DNA of 64,000 nucleotides from contig NZ_BMYV01000001.1 of assembly GCF_014652455.1 (NCBI RefSeq), forward strand, positions 682,001-746,000, given 5' to 3'. Position numbers and translations under genes: made by a program. The notes beneath the pieces are model-generated. The model saw nothing but the letters and a program-made list of their open reading frames with translations. It did no database searches and was not told the DNA's origin. Of this stretch, positions 18,461 to 28,184 are shown piece by piece. Source of the DNA: Litorimonas cladophorae (lineage in GTDB: Bacteria > Pseudomonadota > Alphaproteobacteria > Caulobacterales > Maricaulaceae). Each line of letters starts with the position of its first letter. Position 1 is the stretch's first letter.

Positions 18461-18687
18461 TCGCTATTCTCTTTAACAGACGCATAGAGATAAACTAGAA
18501 AAACCACGGTGCACAATACCAAGGTGATAGAACATCCGACAAGTGATACAGCCAAGTCACTATGACCAGAGTTATTTGGCTCGCTCACCGATATGTAAAT
18601 CATACCCAAAATGATCATCACCGAAATAGGAGATGATCGAATCAACGATTTTTTTACAGCGCTTTTTTGGTGGTTATCAGTCCGCAT
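18457..18687 (-). CDS. Small two-helix membrane protein, unknown function
   Basis: A 76-residue protein with a basic N-terminus (HQKSAVKKS) and two hydrophobic segments, roughly residues 20-34 and 47-69. I recognise no family. It overlaps the glyA 3' end by 11 nt and the RraB-like gene by 4 nt. This packing is the main evidence that it is a real gene. Confidence 0.55.
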   Translation of the reverse strand: MRTDNHQKSAVKKSLIRSSPISVMIILGMIYISVSEPNNSGHSDLAVSLVGCSITLVLCTVVFLVYLYASVKENSE

Positions 18688-19984
18688 AAATCGGGAAGCG
18701 TGAGGTCAGTGCGATGACGCGGTCTTTCACACTGGCTTCGATCTCTGGATTGCCCTCTGGGTTTGCAGCCAATCCGTCGAGGACTTCGACCATCAACTGA
18801 CCGATCTCGCGGAATTCCGCAGGACCAAAGCCACGTGTTGTTCCCGCTGGCGAACCAACCCGGATACCAGATGTGATCGTGAATTTCTCTTTATCGAAAG
18901 GAATGCCGTTCTTGTTGCAGGTAATGTAAGCGCGTCCGAGCGCGGCTTCAGCGGCATTGCCCTTCACGCCTTTAGGCGAGAGATCGATGAGCGCCAAATG
19001 CGTATCTGTGCCGCCAGAAACAACGGCGTAACCACCCTCAACCATAGCAGCCGCCATCGCTTGGCAATTGTCGATAACGCGTTGAGAATAAGCTTTAAAT
19101 TCGGGTTTAAGCGCATCACCAAAGGCGACAGCCTTACCTGCGATGACATGCATCAATGGTCCACCTTGCAAGCCTGGGAAAATCGCTGAGTTGAACTTGC
19201 GTGCAAGCTTCTTGTCGTCCGTCAGGATCATACCGCCACGTGGGCCGCGCAATGTCTTATGTGTTGTTGTCGTTGCCACATGTGCGTGTGGGAATGGCGA
19301 GGGGTGCGTTCCGCCCGCTACGAGGCCAGCAATATGCGCCATGTCCACGTGAAGATAAGCGCCAACCATGTCAGCAATCTCGCGGAAGCGTTTAAAATCA
19401 ATCTGCCTCGGATAAGCAGAGCCGCCACAGATTATGAGTTTGGGCTTATGCTCTTTGGCAAGGGCTTCGACATTATCATAATCAATCAAATGCGTGTCTT
19501 CGAGCACGCCATAGGTGATGGCATTGAACCATTTCCCTGACATGTTTGGCGGTGCGCCATGGGTCAGATGCCCACCCGATGCGAGGTCCATACCGAGGAT
19601 AGTGTCGCCCGGTTGAAGCAGCGCGAGGAAGACGCCTTGGTTGGCCTGTGAGCCCGAGTTCGGTTGAACGTTTGCATAACCAACATTGAAGAGCTTACAC
19701 GCACGCTCAATCGCGAGATTTTCGGCGACATCAACATGTTCGCACCCGCCGTAATATCTCTTTCCTGGGTAACCCTCGGCATATTTGTTTGTAAGGACAG
19801 ACCCTTGCGCTTCGAGGACAGCCTTTGAGACAATATTCTCGGAGGCAATCAATTCAATTTCATGCTGCTGACGATGCAACTCGTCCTGCATAGATGCAAA
19901 TAGTTCAGGATCACGATCCTTCAGGCTTTGCGTGAAATAGTTGCTCAAATGTGCAACACCTTGGTCATTGGCAACGGCGGTCAT
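18677..19984 (-). CDS. glyA: Serine hydroxymethyltransferase
   Basis: GlyA interconverts serine and glycine with tetrahydrofolate, feeding one-carbon units to purine and thymidylate synthesis. The PLP lysine lies in [36 protein letters not shown] and [20 protein letters not shown] are family signatures. The length of 435 residues is typical. It appears to head the operon running through nrdR and the riboflavin genes to thiL; a weak TTGCGT-N17-TATCCC promoter can be drawn upstream. Confidence 0.97.
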   Translation of the reverse strand: MTAVANDQGVAHLSNYFTQSLKDRDPELFASMQDELHRQQHEIELIASENIVSKAVLEAQGSVLTNKYAEGYPGKRYYGGCEHVDVAENLAIERACKLFNVGYANVQPNSGSQANQGVFLALLQPGDTILGMDLASGGHLTHGAPPNMSGKWFNAITYGVLEDTHLIDYDNVEALAKEHKPKLIICGGSAYPRQIDFKRFREIADMVGAYLHVDMAHIAGLVAGGTHPSPFPHAHVATTTTHKTLRGPRGGMILTDDKKLARKFNSAIFPGLQGGPLMHVIAGKAVAFGDALKPEFKAYSQRVIDNCQAMAAAMVEGGYAVVSGGTDTHLALIDLSPKGVKGNAAEAALGRAYITCNKNGIPFDKEKFTITSGIRVGSPAGTTRGFGPAEFREIGQLMVEVLDGLAANPEGNPEIEASVKDRVIALTSRFPIYAD

Positions 19985-20064
19985 GGAAGTCTCCGAGTTC
20001 GATACGGGAGCGGGATAGGAAAACTACGGCCTTGACGCAATGGGGCGATGCAACGCAGCTGTGA

Positions 20065-20481
20065 CTAATCGCGTTTTCGAGAATACTGGGTTATGACCAC
20101 GTCATGGCTGTGACCCGTGGAAATGACGATATCCTCTGTTTGGCCAGAAGACCTACGATCAAACAACGCCCATCCACCAAGCGGCTCTAATTTTCCTGTT
20201 ATACAACGCTGTTCAGGCAATTTTGTTATAGGCTCATTGGACAACCAATTTACCCCTAGTCCAGCGGCGGTATCGCGCCAATTCCCGTCGCGATGCTCCG
20301 TAATTCGGACATTCTCAAATTGTTTAGTCGCCACACCGCAAACTTTTACAAGTTTGTCGCGATATTCAACAGTGTTATCCGTCGCCTGTTTGAGCGTCAA
20401 AGATTTTACGTTCAGCGCTTGTGATTGGCACCCGCAAAGGAGAAGTGCCACGAAGGCAAAAAGAAAAGCGCAAGCTTTCAA
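20065..20481 (-). CDS. Hypothetical lipoprotein downstream of hemA
   Basis: 138 residues with signal peptide and lipobox LLCGC. The mature part (VEYRDKLVKVCGVATKQFENV and later GKLEPLGGWALFDRR) hints at a small beta-barrel of the kind used in nucleic-acid or ligand binding, but no family is assigned. The only sensible start is TTG at 20481, just after the hemA stop (20483-20485), suggesting coupling to hemA. Confidence 0.55.
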   Translation of the reverse strand: MKACAFLFAFVALLLCGCQSQALNVKSLTLKQATDNTVEYRDKLVKVCGVATKQFENVRITEHRDGNWRDTAAGLGVNWLSNEPITKLPEQRCITGKLEPLGGWALFDRRSSGQTEDIVISTGHSHDVVITQYSRKRD

Positions 20482-20482
20482 A

Positions 20483-21718
20483 CTAAGCGACTTTTTCGCG
20501 CTTCAATCCATATTCCGCCCAGACCGTTTCAAGCGCCGACATCAACTCATCCATCATGATATCATCGTGGAACGGGCTAGGCGTGAAACGCAGGCGTTCT
20601 GTCCCGCGTGGAACAGTTGGGTAATTGATCGCCTGAGCGTAAATCCCGTAATCATTGATCAAAGTGTCGGAAATGGCCTGACATTTCACCGGATCACCCA
20701 CCATGAGCGGCACAATATGCGTGTCGCCATCGATGAAATTATAGCCGCCTGCCCGTAAGCGCGATTTTAACTCATTCGCGCGCTCTTGATGCTGCTCGCG
20801 CTTTTCCGGTGTTTGCTTGAGCACCTTGACGGAACGCAGAGCGCCCGCGGCAGTGGACGGCGGAATAGATGTTGTAAAAATGAAACCAGACGCCGTTGAA
20901 CGAACAGCATCGATGATGACGGAGTCAGCGGCGATATAGCCGCCCACCATGCCATAGGCTTTGGCAAGCGTGCCTTGGATAATGTCGATGCGGTCCATCA
21001 GACCGCGCTCTTCGGCGACACCACCCCCATGGGGGCCGTACATGCCAACAGCATGGACTTCGTCGATGTAGGTCAATGCGCCATATTTATCCGCAAGATC
21101 GCAAATCTGCTCAATCGGCGCAATGTCGGCATCCATTGAATAGACAGATTCGAAAGCGATAAGCTTCGGCTGATCTGCCGGTATTTTTTTCAGCTTTGCT
21201 TCGAGGTCTGCCAAATCATTGTGCTTGAAAATGACCTTCTCACATCGCGCACGTTGAATACCCGAAATCATCGACGCATGGTTCATTTCATCAGAGAGAA
21301 TCACAAGACCAGGCAGAATTTTGCTCATGACACCAAGGGTTGCTTCATTTGCCACATAGCCAGAGGTTAGAACGAGCGCAGCGTCCTTGTCATGCAAATC
21401 GGCCAATTCGGCCTCTAACTGCACATGATAGCGCGTGGTGCCGGAGATATTACGTGTACCACCAGAGCCTGTACCTGCTGCGTCCACTGCAGATTTCACA
21501 GCCTCAACGACGCAAGGGTTTTGCCCCATTCCTAAGTAATCATTGGAGCACCAAACGGTGATATTTTGCTCGGACTTATCATCTTTAAACCATGTGGCGC
21601 GGGGGAAAGCCCCAGCTTTACGGCGAATATCGCGAAAAATGCGATATCGCCCTTCCTCGCGGACAGTTTCAACTGCAGCCTCGAATGCTGCGCGGTAATT
21701 GACGGCTTTGGTTTCCAT
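20483..21718 (-). CDS. hemA: 5-aminolevulinate synthase
   Basis: The C4 (Shemin) route enzyme that condenses glycine and succinyl-CoA, characteristic of alphaproteobacteria. The PLP lysine is in [47 protein letters not shown] and [17 protein letters not shown] are intact. The length of 411 residues is normal. It is divergent from hemB, the next enzyme of the pathway, across 128 bp. Confidence 0.97.
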   Translation of the reverse strand: METKAVNYRAAFEAAVETVREEGRYRIFRDIRRKAGAFPRATWFKDDKSEQNITVWCSNDYLGMGQNPCVVEAVKSAVDAAGTGSGGTRNISGTTRYHVQLEAELADLHDKDAALVLTSGYVANEATLGVMSKILPGLVILSDEMNHASMISGIQRARCEKVIFKHNDLADLEAKLKKIPADQPKLIAFESVYSMDADIAPIEQICDLADKYGALTYIDEVHAVGMYGPHGGGVAEERGLMDRIDIIQGTLAKAYGMVGGYIAADSVIIDAVRSTASGFIFTTSIPPSTAAGALRSVKVLKQTPEKREQHQERANELKSRLRAGGYNFIDGDTHIVPLMVGDPVKCQAISDTLINDYGIYAQAINYPTVPRGTERLRFTPSPFHDDIMMDELMSALETVWAEYGLKREKVA

Positions 21719-21846
21719 GCCCAGTCCTTAGTCGACCGAACGCGGCCGTTTCTGACATCAGTCGTATATATAGGTATGGTCGCTTTTCCAATGACAAATG
21801 CTTGCATGGCCGCTATGTCGCGCCGACTGCTAAATAAGGGCCGATT

Positions 21847-22839
21847 ATGTCTGTTTTTCCGCAAATGCGCCTGCGCCGTCTCCGTCGCACCGATTGGATG
21901 CGCCGCATGGTCGCCGAAACACATTTAACAGTGAATGACTTGGTTCTCACGGCGATTGTTTCTGATGCGGGTCCTGACCGCGTAGATATACCGAGCTTGC
22001 CAGGCGTACAGCGTCTTTCCGTGAATGCCCTCGTCGAAGAGGCGCGTCGCGCTGCCGACCTCGGCATTCCTGCGATGGCTATTTTCCCAAATATTTCAGA
22101 AAATGAAAAATCAGAAGACGCGGCCGAAGCCGCCAATCCCAAAGGTTTGGTGCCCCAAGCCGTTCGGGCAATCAAGGACGCGGTCCCTGAGATCGGAGTC
22201 ATCGTTGATGTGGCGCTGGACCCCTATACAAGCCACGGACATGACGGATTGATGGAAGGGGACATCATCCTCAACGACCCGACCGTCGAGATGTTGGCGA
22301 GGGTTGGTGTCATGCTGGCCGATGCTGGCGCAGACATTGTCGCTCCAAGCGACATGATGGATGGTCGAATAGAGGCTGTGCGCCAGGGTTTGGATGACGC
22401 AGGCCACACAGATATATCGATCTTGTCCTATGCTGCAAAATTCGCTTCTGGGTTTTACGGCCCCTATCGCGACGCGATTGGAACGAAAACCGCCTTAAAA
22501 GGTGACAAGCGCACCTATCAAATGAACCCCGCCAATATTGATGTGGCCTTACGCGAAGTCGAGTTGGACCTCGCTGAGGGCGCAGATATGGTCATGGTCA
22601 AACCGGGCATGCCTTATCTCGATGTGATCTCTGCGATCAAAGCCGAATTTGCGCGGCCGACTTTTGCATTCCAGGTCTCTGGCGAATACGCGATGATGAA
22701 AGCCGCAGGGCAAAATGGCTGGTTGGACTATGATCGCATAATGATGGAATCTTTGATGTCCTTCAAACGCGCAGGATGCGACGGCATTTTGACTTATGCC
22801 GCGATTGAGGTTGCAGAACGCTTGAAAGAATCTCACTAA
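21847..22839 (+). CDS. hemB: Delta-aminolevulinic acid dehydratase (porphobilinogen synthase)
   Basis: HemB condenses two 5-aminolevulinates to porphobilinogen. Both Schiff-base lysines are present (SYAAKFASGFYGPYRDA and MVMVKPGMPYLD). The metal loop is VDVALDPYTSHGHDG, in which the zinc cysteines are replaced by aspartate, alanine and related residues. That is the magnesium-dependent, zinc-free type known from Pseudomonas and Rhizobiales. The stop codon overlaps that of the convergent gene by 2 nt. Confidence 0.97.
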   Translation: MSVFPQMRLRRLRRTDWMRRMVAETHLTVNDLVLTAIVSDAGPDRVDIPSLPGVQRLSVNALVEEARRAADLGIPAMAIFPNISENEKSEDAAEAANPKGLVPQAVRAIKDAVPEIGVIVDVALDPYTSHGHDGLMEGDIILNDPTVEMLARVGVMLADAGADIVAPSDMMDGRIEAVRQGLDDAGHTDISILSYAAKFASGFYGPYRDAIGTKTALKGDKRTYQMNPANIDVALREVELDLAEGADMVMVKPGMPYLDVISAIKAEFARPTFAFQVSGEYAMMKAAGQNGWLDYDRIMMESLMSFKRAGCDGILTYAAIEVAERLKESH

Positions 22840-23702
22840 GTCTTTGATTTCAGTCGCGCTAAAAGACTAGACGTATCCCAACGATTTCCACCCATGGCTT
22901 GAACCTCTGCGTAATAGCTATCAACAAGCTCCGTCACGGGCATGTCGAGGTCCAAGGCTTTCGCTGTGTCCAATACGATACCTAAATCCTTACGCATCCA
23001 ATCGACGGCAAAGCCAAATTCATATTCACCCTTGGCCATTGTTGTGGCGCGGTTGTCCATTTGCCAACTTTGCGCGGCGCCTTTTCCAATCGCCCCGACG
23101 ACTTCATCCATATCCAAACCTGCGGCTTGGGCGAAATTTACGGCCTCAGAAAGCCCTTGAAGCATCCCTGCGATGCAGATTTGATTGACCATTTTCGTGA
23201 GCTGACCCGCCCCAACTGGCCCCATCAGTTTCACGGCTTTCGCATAGGCATCAATGACGGGCTTAGCGCCGTCAAAATGGGTTTGGTCGCCGCCGCACAT
23301 CACAGTCAATTGGCCCTTAACCGCGCCAGCTTCACCGCCAGAAATAGGGGCATCAATAAACCCAAGACCGGCCTCGGCACATAATTTGCCGACTTGCTTG
23401 GCACATCCATCAGATGCCGTTGTGTGATCGACCAATATAGCCCCTGTCTTCATCGCCGGGACCGCGCGGCTGGCAACGTCCAGAACGTCAGCGTCCTGAC
23501 CCACGCACATCATCACGACGTCCGCGCCCGAAACGGCATCTGCGACTGCGCCATTCGTTGATCCATCATACTCGGACCCCCATCGTTCCGTGACCGATGC
23601 CGTGCGATTCCAAACTGACACATCATGTCCTGCGGCGACTAAATGCCCTGCCATCGGATAGCCCATCACGCCCAAACCCAAAAACGCCACTTTAGTCATC
23701 AC
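22836..23702 (-). CDS. NAD(P)-dependent beta-hydroxyacid dehydrogenase (3-hydroxyisobutyrate dehydrogenase family)
   Basis: A two-domain oxidoreductase of 288 residues. The Rossmann motif FLGLGVMGYPMAGHL is at the N-terminus. FIDAPISGGEAGAVKGQL binds substrate, and the catalytic lysine lies in GAGQLTKMVNQI. The family includes 3-hydroxyisobutyrate, tartronate-semialdehyde and glyoxylate/succinic-semialdehyde reductases. Sequence alone does not pick the substrate, and the neighbours give no hint. Confidence 0.85.
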   Translation of the reverse strand: MMTKVAFLGLGVMGYPMAGHLVAAGHDVSVWNRTASVTERWGSEYDGSTNGAVADAVSGADVVMMCVGQDADVLDVASRAVPAMKTGAILVDHTTASDGCAKQVGKLCAEAGLGFIDAPISGGEAGAVKGQLTVMCGGDQTHFDGAKPVIDAYAKAVKLMGPVGAGQLTKMVNQICIAGMLQGLSEAVNFAQAAGLDMDEVVGAIGKGAAQSWQMDNRATTMAKGEYEFGFAVDWMRKDLGIVLDTAKALDLDMPVTELVDSYYAEVQAMGGNRWDTSSLLARLKSKT

Positions 23703-23780
23703 TAATCCTCATTCAGTTCTTGTCTTGTCCGTCCCTATGCCTTCAAATGACAATATGGCAAGACAGTACCCCCTCGTTCC

Positions 23781-25598
23781 ATGATCGCATTACCTGAAAT
23801 TTGGCAAATGTGGTCGGTCTTCGGCATCGTTGCCGTGGGCGTGTTTTTCTATGTGCGTGAGAGTTTTACCATTGAAGCGATCAGTGTCGGTATCATCCTT
23901 GCGCTCATGGTCTTTTTCCATCTGTTTGGCGCGCCTGGTACGATCAAAAATGGACAGTTGCTTTCAGGCTTCGCGGCCCCTGCGCTCGTTACGATCATGG
24001 CATTGCTGGTCGTCGGACAAGGCATGTTTCAGACAGGGGCGCTGGAAGGCCCAATACTGAAAATCAATAGCTCTCTGGACAAGTCTCCACGTCGAACCCT
24101 TCTCATGGTCTTTACCATCGCCTTTGCGGTGTCGATGTTTATGAACAACACGCCTGTCGTGGTCATGTTCATTCCAGTCATGGCGGCCATGGCGGCGCGC
24201 CTGCGCAAAAAGGCTTCCCGATATATGATGCCGCTGTCTTTCATATCCATTTTGGCGGGAATGACGACCTTGATCGGCTCGTCAACGAACCTCTTGGTCA
24301 ATGATGTTTTAGTCCGCACGACAGAATTTGAACTCTCATTCTTCAGCCAGTTTGTGCCTGGTATGACCTTGGCCATTATCGGCGCTATCTATATCATTAT
24401 TATGGCCCCTATCCTGCTTCCAGAACGTGAAGGATTGGACGCCGAAATCACATCGACGGGCCACCAATATATTGCGCAGATTCAGGTATCTCCAAACCAC
24501 CCACTTATTGGCGCGAAGCCTGTCGCGGGCCTATTCCCGACTTTGCGCGATGTCACAGTTCGTATGGTCCAACGCGGCGAGCGCTCAATGTTACCCCCTT
24601 TCGAAGACGCACTGGAATCAGGTGATATTCTCATCGTAGCTGCGACGCGGGGAAGCCTTTCCAAGCTACTGTCTTCTCAGCCAGAATATTTACGGGGCAT
24701 GTTAAATATTGGCGGGTTTGAAGCCGAAGCAGATACTGCCGAACCCATTGTCATTTCCGAAGCCGTCGTCGCGCCCGGTTCGCGGATGATCGGGCGAACG
24801 ATCGAACAAATTGGTTTTCGTCGCCAAACAGGGACCTTGGTTCTAGGTGTTCAACGTCGCTCTCGTATGATCCGAAAACGCATGTTGGAAATTCGCTTGG
24901 AAGCGGGCGATGTTTTGCTCTTGTTTGGGTATGACAGCGACATGCGCGCGCTGCGGAACGATCGCGATCTTCTGCTATTGGATTGGTCCATGGTCGAACT
25001 ACAAGACATCCGAAAATCATTCCTTGCCAGAGTGATCTTTATCGTAACGATTGCCTTTGCCGCGACATCAATTCTGCCTATCGAGATCGCAGCACTCGGC
25101 GGCGCCTTAGGCATGATCGCAACAGGTTGTCTAAATGTCCGACAAGCCATACGGGCATTGGATATGCGAATCTTCCTCTTGATTGGCGCGGCCTTCGCGA
25201 TGGGTTTATCGTTGGAACAAACAGGTGGCGCGGCTCATATTGGGCAGCTGATCGTCAATGCGTTCATGCCATTTGGCAATCAAATTTTAATCGGCGCAGT
25301 CTTTATCGTTATCGCCTTCTTCACCAACATTATAAGCAATAGCGCGGCAGCACTCCTGTTCTCCCCCATCGCATTGGAGATCAGCGCCCAAACGGGAATC
25401 GACCCGATTGCAATGGTGCTCACGGTGATCTTTGCGGCCAATTGTTGCTTTGCCACACCTATTGCTTATCAGACGAATTTACTGGTTCTTGGGCCGGGAC
25501 ATTATCGGTTTGGGGATTTTATCCGATTTGGCGGGCCTCTCATCTTGTTGCTTTGGATTTCATACACCCTGCTTGCGCCCGTCTTTTTCCAGCTCTAA
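23781..25598 (+). CDS. SLC13/DASS-type permease with central RCK (TrkA-C) domains
   Basis: A 605-residue membrane protein. Residues 1-220 and 410-605 are hydrophobic and contain the paired Asn-Thr/Ser anion-transporter motifs FMNNTPVVVMFIPV, LIGSSTNLLVND and FFTNIISNSAAALLFSP. Between them lie two soluble RCK_C modules (around VRMVQRGERSMLPP and LVLGVQRRSRMI). This layout belongs to a family of sodium-coupled anion (sulfate, dicarboxylate or similar) permeases. Substrate is unknown; there is no sulfate gene next to it, although a sulfate-activation operon lies 25 kb away. Confidence 0.85.
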   Translation: MIALPEIWQMWSVFGIVAVGVFFYVRESFTIEAISVGIILALMVFFHLFGAPGTIKNGQLLSGFAAPALVTIMALLVVGQGMFQTGALEGPILKINSSLDKSPRRTLLMVFTIAFAVSMFMNNTPVVVMFIPVMAAMAARLRKKASRYMMPLSFISILAGMTTLIGSSTNLLVNDVLVRTTEFELSFFSQFVPGMTLAIIGAIYIIIMAPILLPEREGLDAEITSTGHQYIAQIQVSPNHPLIGAKPVAGLFPTLRDVTVRMVQRGERSMLPPFEDALESGDILIVAATRGSLSKLLSSQPEYLRGMLNIGGFEAEADTAEPIVISEAVVAPGSRMIGRTIEQIGFRRQTGTLVLGVQRRSRMIRKRMLEIRLEAGDVLLLFGYDSDMRALRNDRDLLLLDWSMVELQDIRKSFLARVIFIVTIAFAATSILPIEIAALGGALGMIATGCLNVRQAIRALDMRIFLLIGAAFAMGLSLEQTGGAAHIGQLIVNAFMPFGNQILIGAVFIVIAFFTNIISNSAAALLFSPIALEISAQTGIDPIAMVLTVIFAANCCFATPIAYQTNLLVLGPGHYRFGDFIRFGGPLILLLWISYTLLAPVFFQL

Positions 25599-25607
25599 CA
25601 CAGACGC

Positions 25608-26336
25608 ATGAGCCACCCGTTCGACCCGAACCAATTGCAGTTTTATCTGACGATTCCTGCCCCCTGCCCTTACTTACCGGACAGGATGGAGCGAAAGATC
25701 TTCACGCAACTAGATCCGCTCGATGGACCTCACCTCAACAACTACTTGACACATGCGGGCTTTCGCCGGTCTCAGAACGTAATCTACCGTCCCGCCTGCG
25801 AGACCTGCCGCGAATGCCGCAGCCTGAGAGTCGACGCGCGCGCGTTCACGCCGGGAAAAACATTTCGGCGGACACTCAACCGGAATGCCGACCTGAAAAT
25901 TGCTATCAAATTTGCGGCTGCCACGGACGAGCAATTTGATTTACTCCAACGATACCTCAATCATCGTCACGCCGATGGCGGCATGACGAATATGGATTTC
26001 GAACGTTATGAAATGATGGTTGAGGAATGCGCGTCAGAAACTGAGATCACAGAATATAGAACGCCCGAAGGTAAATTGATTGCGGCCATGTTAGTCGATC
26101 ATCTGACCGATGGGATGTCGCTAGTTTACAGCTTTTTTGACCCTGATTACTCAGACCGTTCTCTGGGTAATTTTATGGTCCTGACCCATTTGCGGATGTG
26201 CCAAGAGCAAGATATGGACTTTCTCTATCTCGGCTATTGGGTGCCAGATAGCCCGAAGATGTCATACAAAGCCCGCTTCCGCCCCTGTCAGACTTTGACG
26301 CATGCCGGATGGCGCACTCTCCCGAGCTCGACATGA
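25608..26336 (+). CDS. bpt: Aspartate/glutamate leucyltransferase Bpt
   Basis: Bpt adds leucine from Leu-tRNA to N-terminal Asp or Glu, marking proteins for ClpAP degradation by the N-end rule. The N-terminal module has the CPYLPDRMERKIFTQL and ACETCRECRSLRVD cysteine clusters. The GNAT-like C-terminal part contains YSFFDPDYSDRSLGNFM and YLGYWVPDSPKMSYK. It starts 9 bp after the permease, so the two may be cotranscribed. Confidence 0.93.
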   Translation: MSHPFDPNQLQFYLTIPAPCPYLPDRMERKIFTQLDPLDGPHLNNYLTHAGFRRSQNVIYRPACETCRECRSLRVDARAFTPGKTFRRTLNRNADLKIAIKFAAATDEQFDLLQRYLNHRHADGGMTNMDFERYEMMVEECASETEITEYRTPEGKLIAAMLVDHLTDGMSLVYSFFDPDYSDRSLGNFMVLTHLRMCQEQDMDFLYLGYWVPDSPKMSYKARFRPCQTLTHAGWRTLPSST

Positions 26337-26364
26337 CAACGACCCAATCAAAGCGAATCCAATC

Positions 26365-27513
26365 ATGAGCATTAAACGCCGCGATATTGTCGCAGGTGCG
26401 GCTGCCCTCGCGACAGGCGCAGGGGTCGTAGGCGCCCTTCGCCCAAAAGGGACTGGCGGAAACGCGCCAAACCGCAGCGACACACTTTCGGCGCCAAATC
26501 TCTCACAGAATCGTAAGCAATTCCGCATGGCGACAAGCTGGCCAAAGGATTTCCCTGGTCTTGGGCAAATGCCCAATCGTTTCGCCGAGGCGATGAAACT
26601 GATGAGTGATGGCCGCATTGAGGTTAAAGTTTACGCGGCGGGTGAATTGGTCGGCGCAACTGAATGCTTTGATGCCACCAGTACAGGCGCGGCCCATATG
26701 TATCATGCCGCCGAATATTACTGGCAGGGTAAATCCCACGGATTTTCTTTCTTCACCGCTATTCCCATGGGCATGACCGCAGCTGAAATTATGGGATGGG
26801 TCGATTTCGGCGGCGGACAAAAACTTTGGGATGAGCTATCCGCAAAATTCAACATAAAGGCCTTCCAAGCTGGAAACACAGGTCATCAAACGGGCGGTTG
26901 GTTCCGTAAGAAAATGGAAACACTGGACGACTTCAAAGGGCTGCGGATGCGAATGCCGGGCCTCGGCGGAGAGATCATCCGCGAGTTGGGCGGGACCGCC
27001 GTCACCTTACCAGGTGGGGAAATCTATCAAGCTTTGCAGTCGGGCAGCATTGACGCGACCGAATGGGTGGGACCTTGGAATGACCTCGCCCTCGGGTTTT
27101 ACCGCGAGGCCCCATATTACTACGCCCCGGGATTTCACGAACCGGGCGCATCTTTGTCTTTAGGCGTAAACCTTGACGTCTGGAACGGCCTGAGCCTCTC
27201 GGATCAAAATATGATCCGTTTTTCTTGTAAGGCCGCCAATGACCAATCCATCGGCGAATATACTTATAAAAACGCACAAGCGCTCGAGGAATTGAAGACA
27301 AGATACGGTATCGAACCGCAATTCTTCACCACAGAAATTCTAAAGCGTGTCGGTGAAATATCAGATTCCGTCGTTGATGATTTTGGCAGTTCAGATGAGC
27401 TGACACGGCGCATCGCGGATAGCTATTTCAAAACGCGGAACCAAATGCGCTATTGGACGGAAATGTCCGACGGTCGCTTTATCGCCGCGCGCGAAGCCGC
27501 GCTAGGAAAATAG
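26365..27513 (+). CDS. TRAP transporter solute-binding protein (DctP family)
   Basis: 382 residues with an N-terminal export signal of Tat appearance (MSIKRRDIVAGAAALATGAG). The binding-protein core shows FRMATSWPKDFPGLGQM, GLRMRMPGLGGEIIRELGG and the long-helix region after EIYQALQSGSIDATEWVGPWND. The close relatives I recall are the TakP-like group, annotated for 2-oxo acids or mannitol/chloroaromatic compounds, so a carboxylate ligand is likely. ATG 26365 is chosen because it begins the signal peptide; the frame is open to 26302 within bpt. Confidence 0.88.
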   Translation: MSIKRRDIVAGAAALATGAGVVGALRPKGTGGNAPNRSDTLSAPNLSQNRKQFRMATSWPKDFPGLGQMPNRFAEAMKLMSDGRIEVKVYAAGELVGATECFDATSTGAAHMYHAAEYYWQGKSHGFSFFTAIPMGMTAAEIMGWVDFGGGQKLWDELSAKFNIKAFQAGNTGHQTGGWFRKKMETLDDFKGLRMRMPGLGGEIIRELGGTAVTLPGGEIYQALQSGSIDATEWVGPWNDLALGFYREAPYYYAPGFHEPGASLSLGVNLDVWNGLSLSDQNMIRFSCKAANDQSIGEYTYKNAQALEELKTRYGIEPQFFTTEILKRVGEISDSVVDDFGSSDELTRRIADSYFKTRNQMRYWTEMSDGRFIAAREAALGK

Positions 27514-27518
27514 CCGAT

Positions 27519-28184
27519 ATGACTGGGGGGATATTGCAAGCGATTGGCTGGGCGTTTCTCCCCTTTATCGCGTGGCCACTGGTTCATCTTCTCGCAGGCC
27601 AAAGAAAGGGGGTTCTGAGTTTCAGCCAAGCGCTGATCACGCTCATTGACCAGATCACCTTTTTTATCGGCGAGGCGACGAAGTGGTTGTTACCTTTGCT
27701 GGTCATCTCTGTTGCGGCGTCTGTCTTCGCCCTTTCCATCTTTGGCGTCACCACCACGAAATGGCTAGAGTCGGCAAAATACCTACAAGCGATCATCATT
27801 ATGTTCGGCGCGGGCGCAACTTTGCTGGCAAGCCAGCACGTTCGCGTAGATATTTTCCACACAAACATGACGGATATTGGCAAAGCCCGCGTGGACCTCT
27901 TTGGATACTTCCTCCTCATGGTACCCGTCTGCATCTTGCTGGTTTGGAACGCGCAGAGCTTTGTCGCCTTTGCTTGGGCTATTCGTGAAGGCTCCAGCGA
28001 AGCGAATGGCATTCGGGGTGTATATCTTCTGAAAACGCTCATTCCTGTCTTTGCGATTACCATGATGGCGCAAGGCCTCGCGATAGCGACCCGCGCCGCC
28101 ATGTGCCTGTCTGGTCAGGACCGTCCCTTGCGTCCTCGGGGGATACCTCCCTTCTTCCGATCACCTTGGGAGAGGCCTCAATGA
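27519..28184 (+). CDS. TRAP transporter small permease (DctQ-like)
   Basis: About 221 residues with four to five hydrophobic helices, including ITFFIGEATKWLLPLLVISV and YFLLMVPVCILLVWNAQSF. ASQHVRVDIFHTNM matches the conserved DctQ segment HVRVD. The start at 27519 has AGGAAAA upstream and lies 5 bp after the dctP stop. The gene ends in a 4-nt ATGA overlap with the large permease. Confidence 0.88.
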   Translation: MTGGILQAIGWAFLPFIAWPLVHLLAGQRKGVLSFSQALITLIDQITFFIGEATKWLLPLLVISVAASVFALSIFGVTTTKWLESAKYLQAIIIMFGAGATLLASQHVRVDIFHTNMTDIGKARVDLFGYFLLMVPVCILLVWNAQSFVAFAWAIREGSSEANGIRGVYLLKTLIPVFAITMMAQGLAIATRAAMCLSGQDRPLRPRGIPPFFRSPWERPQ

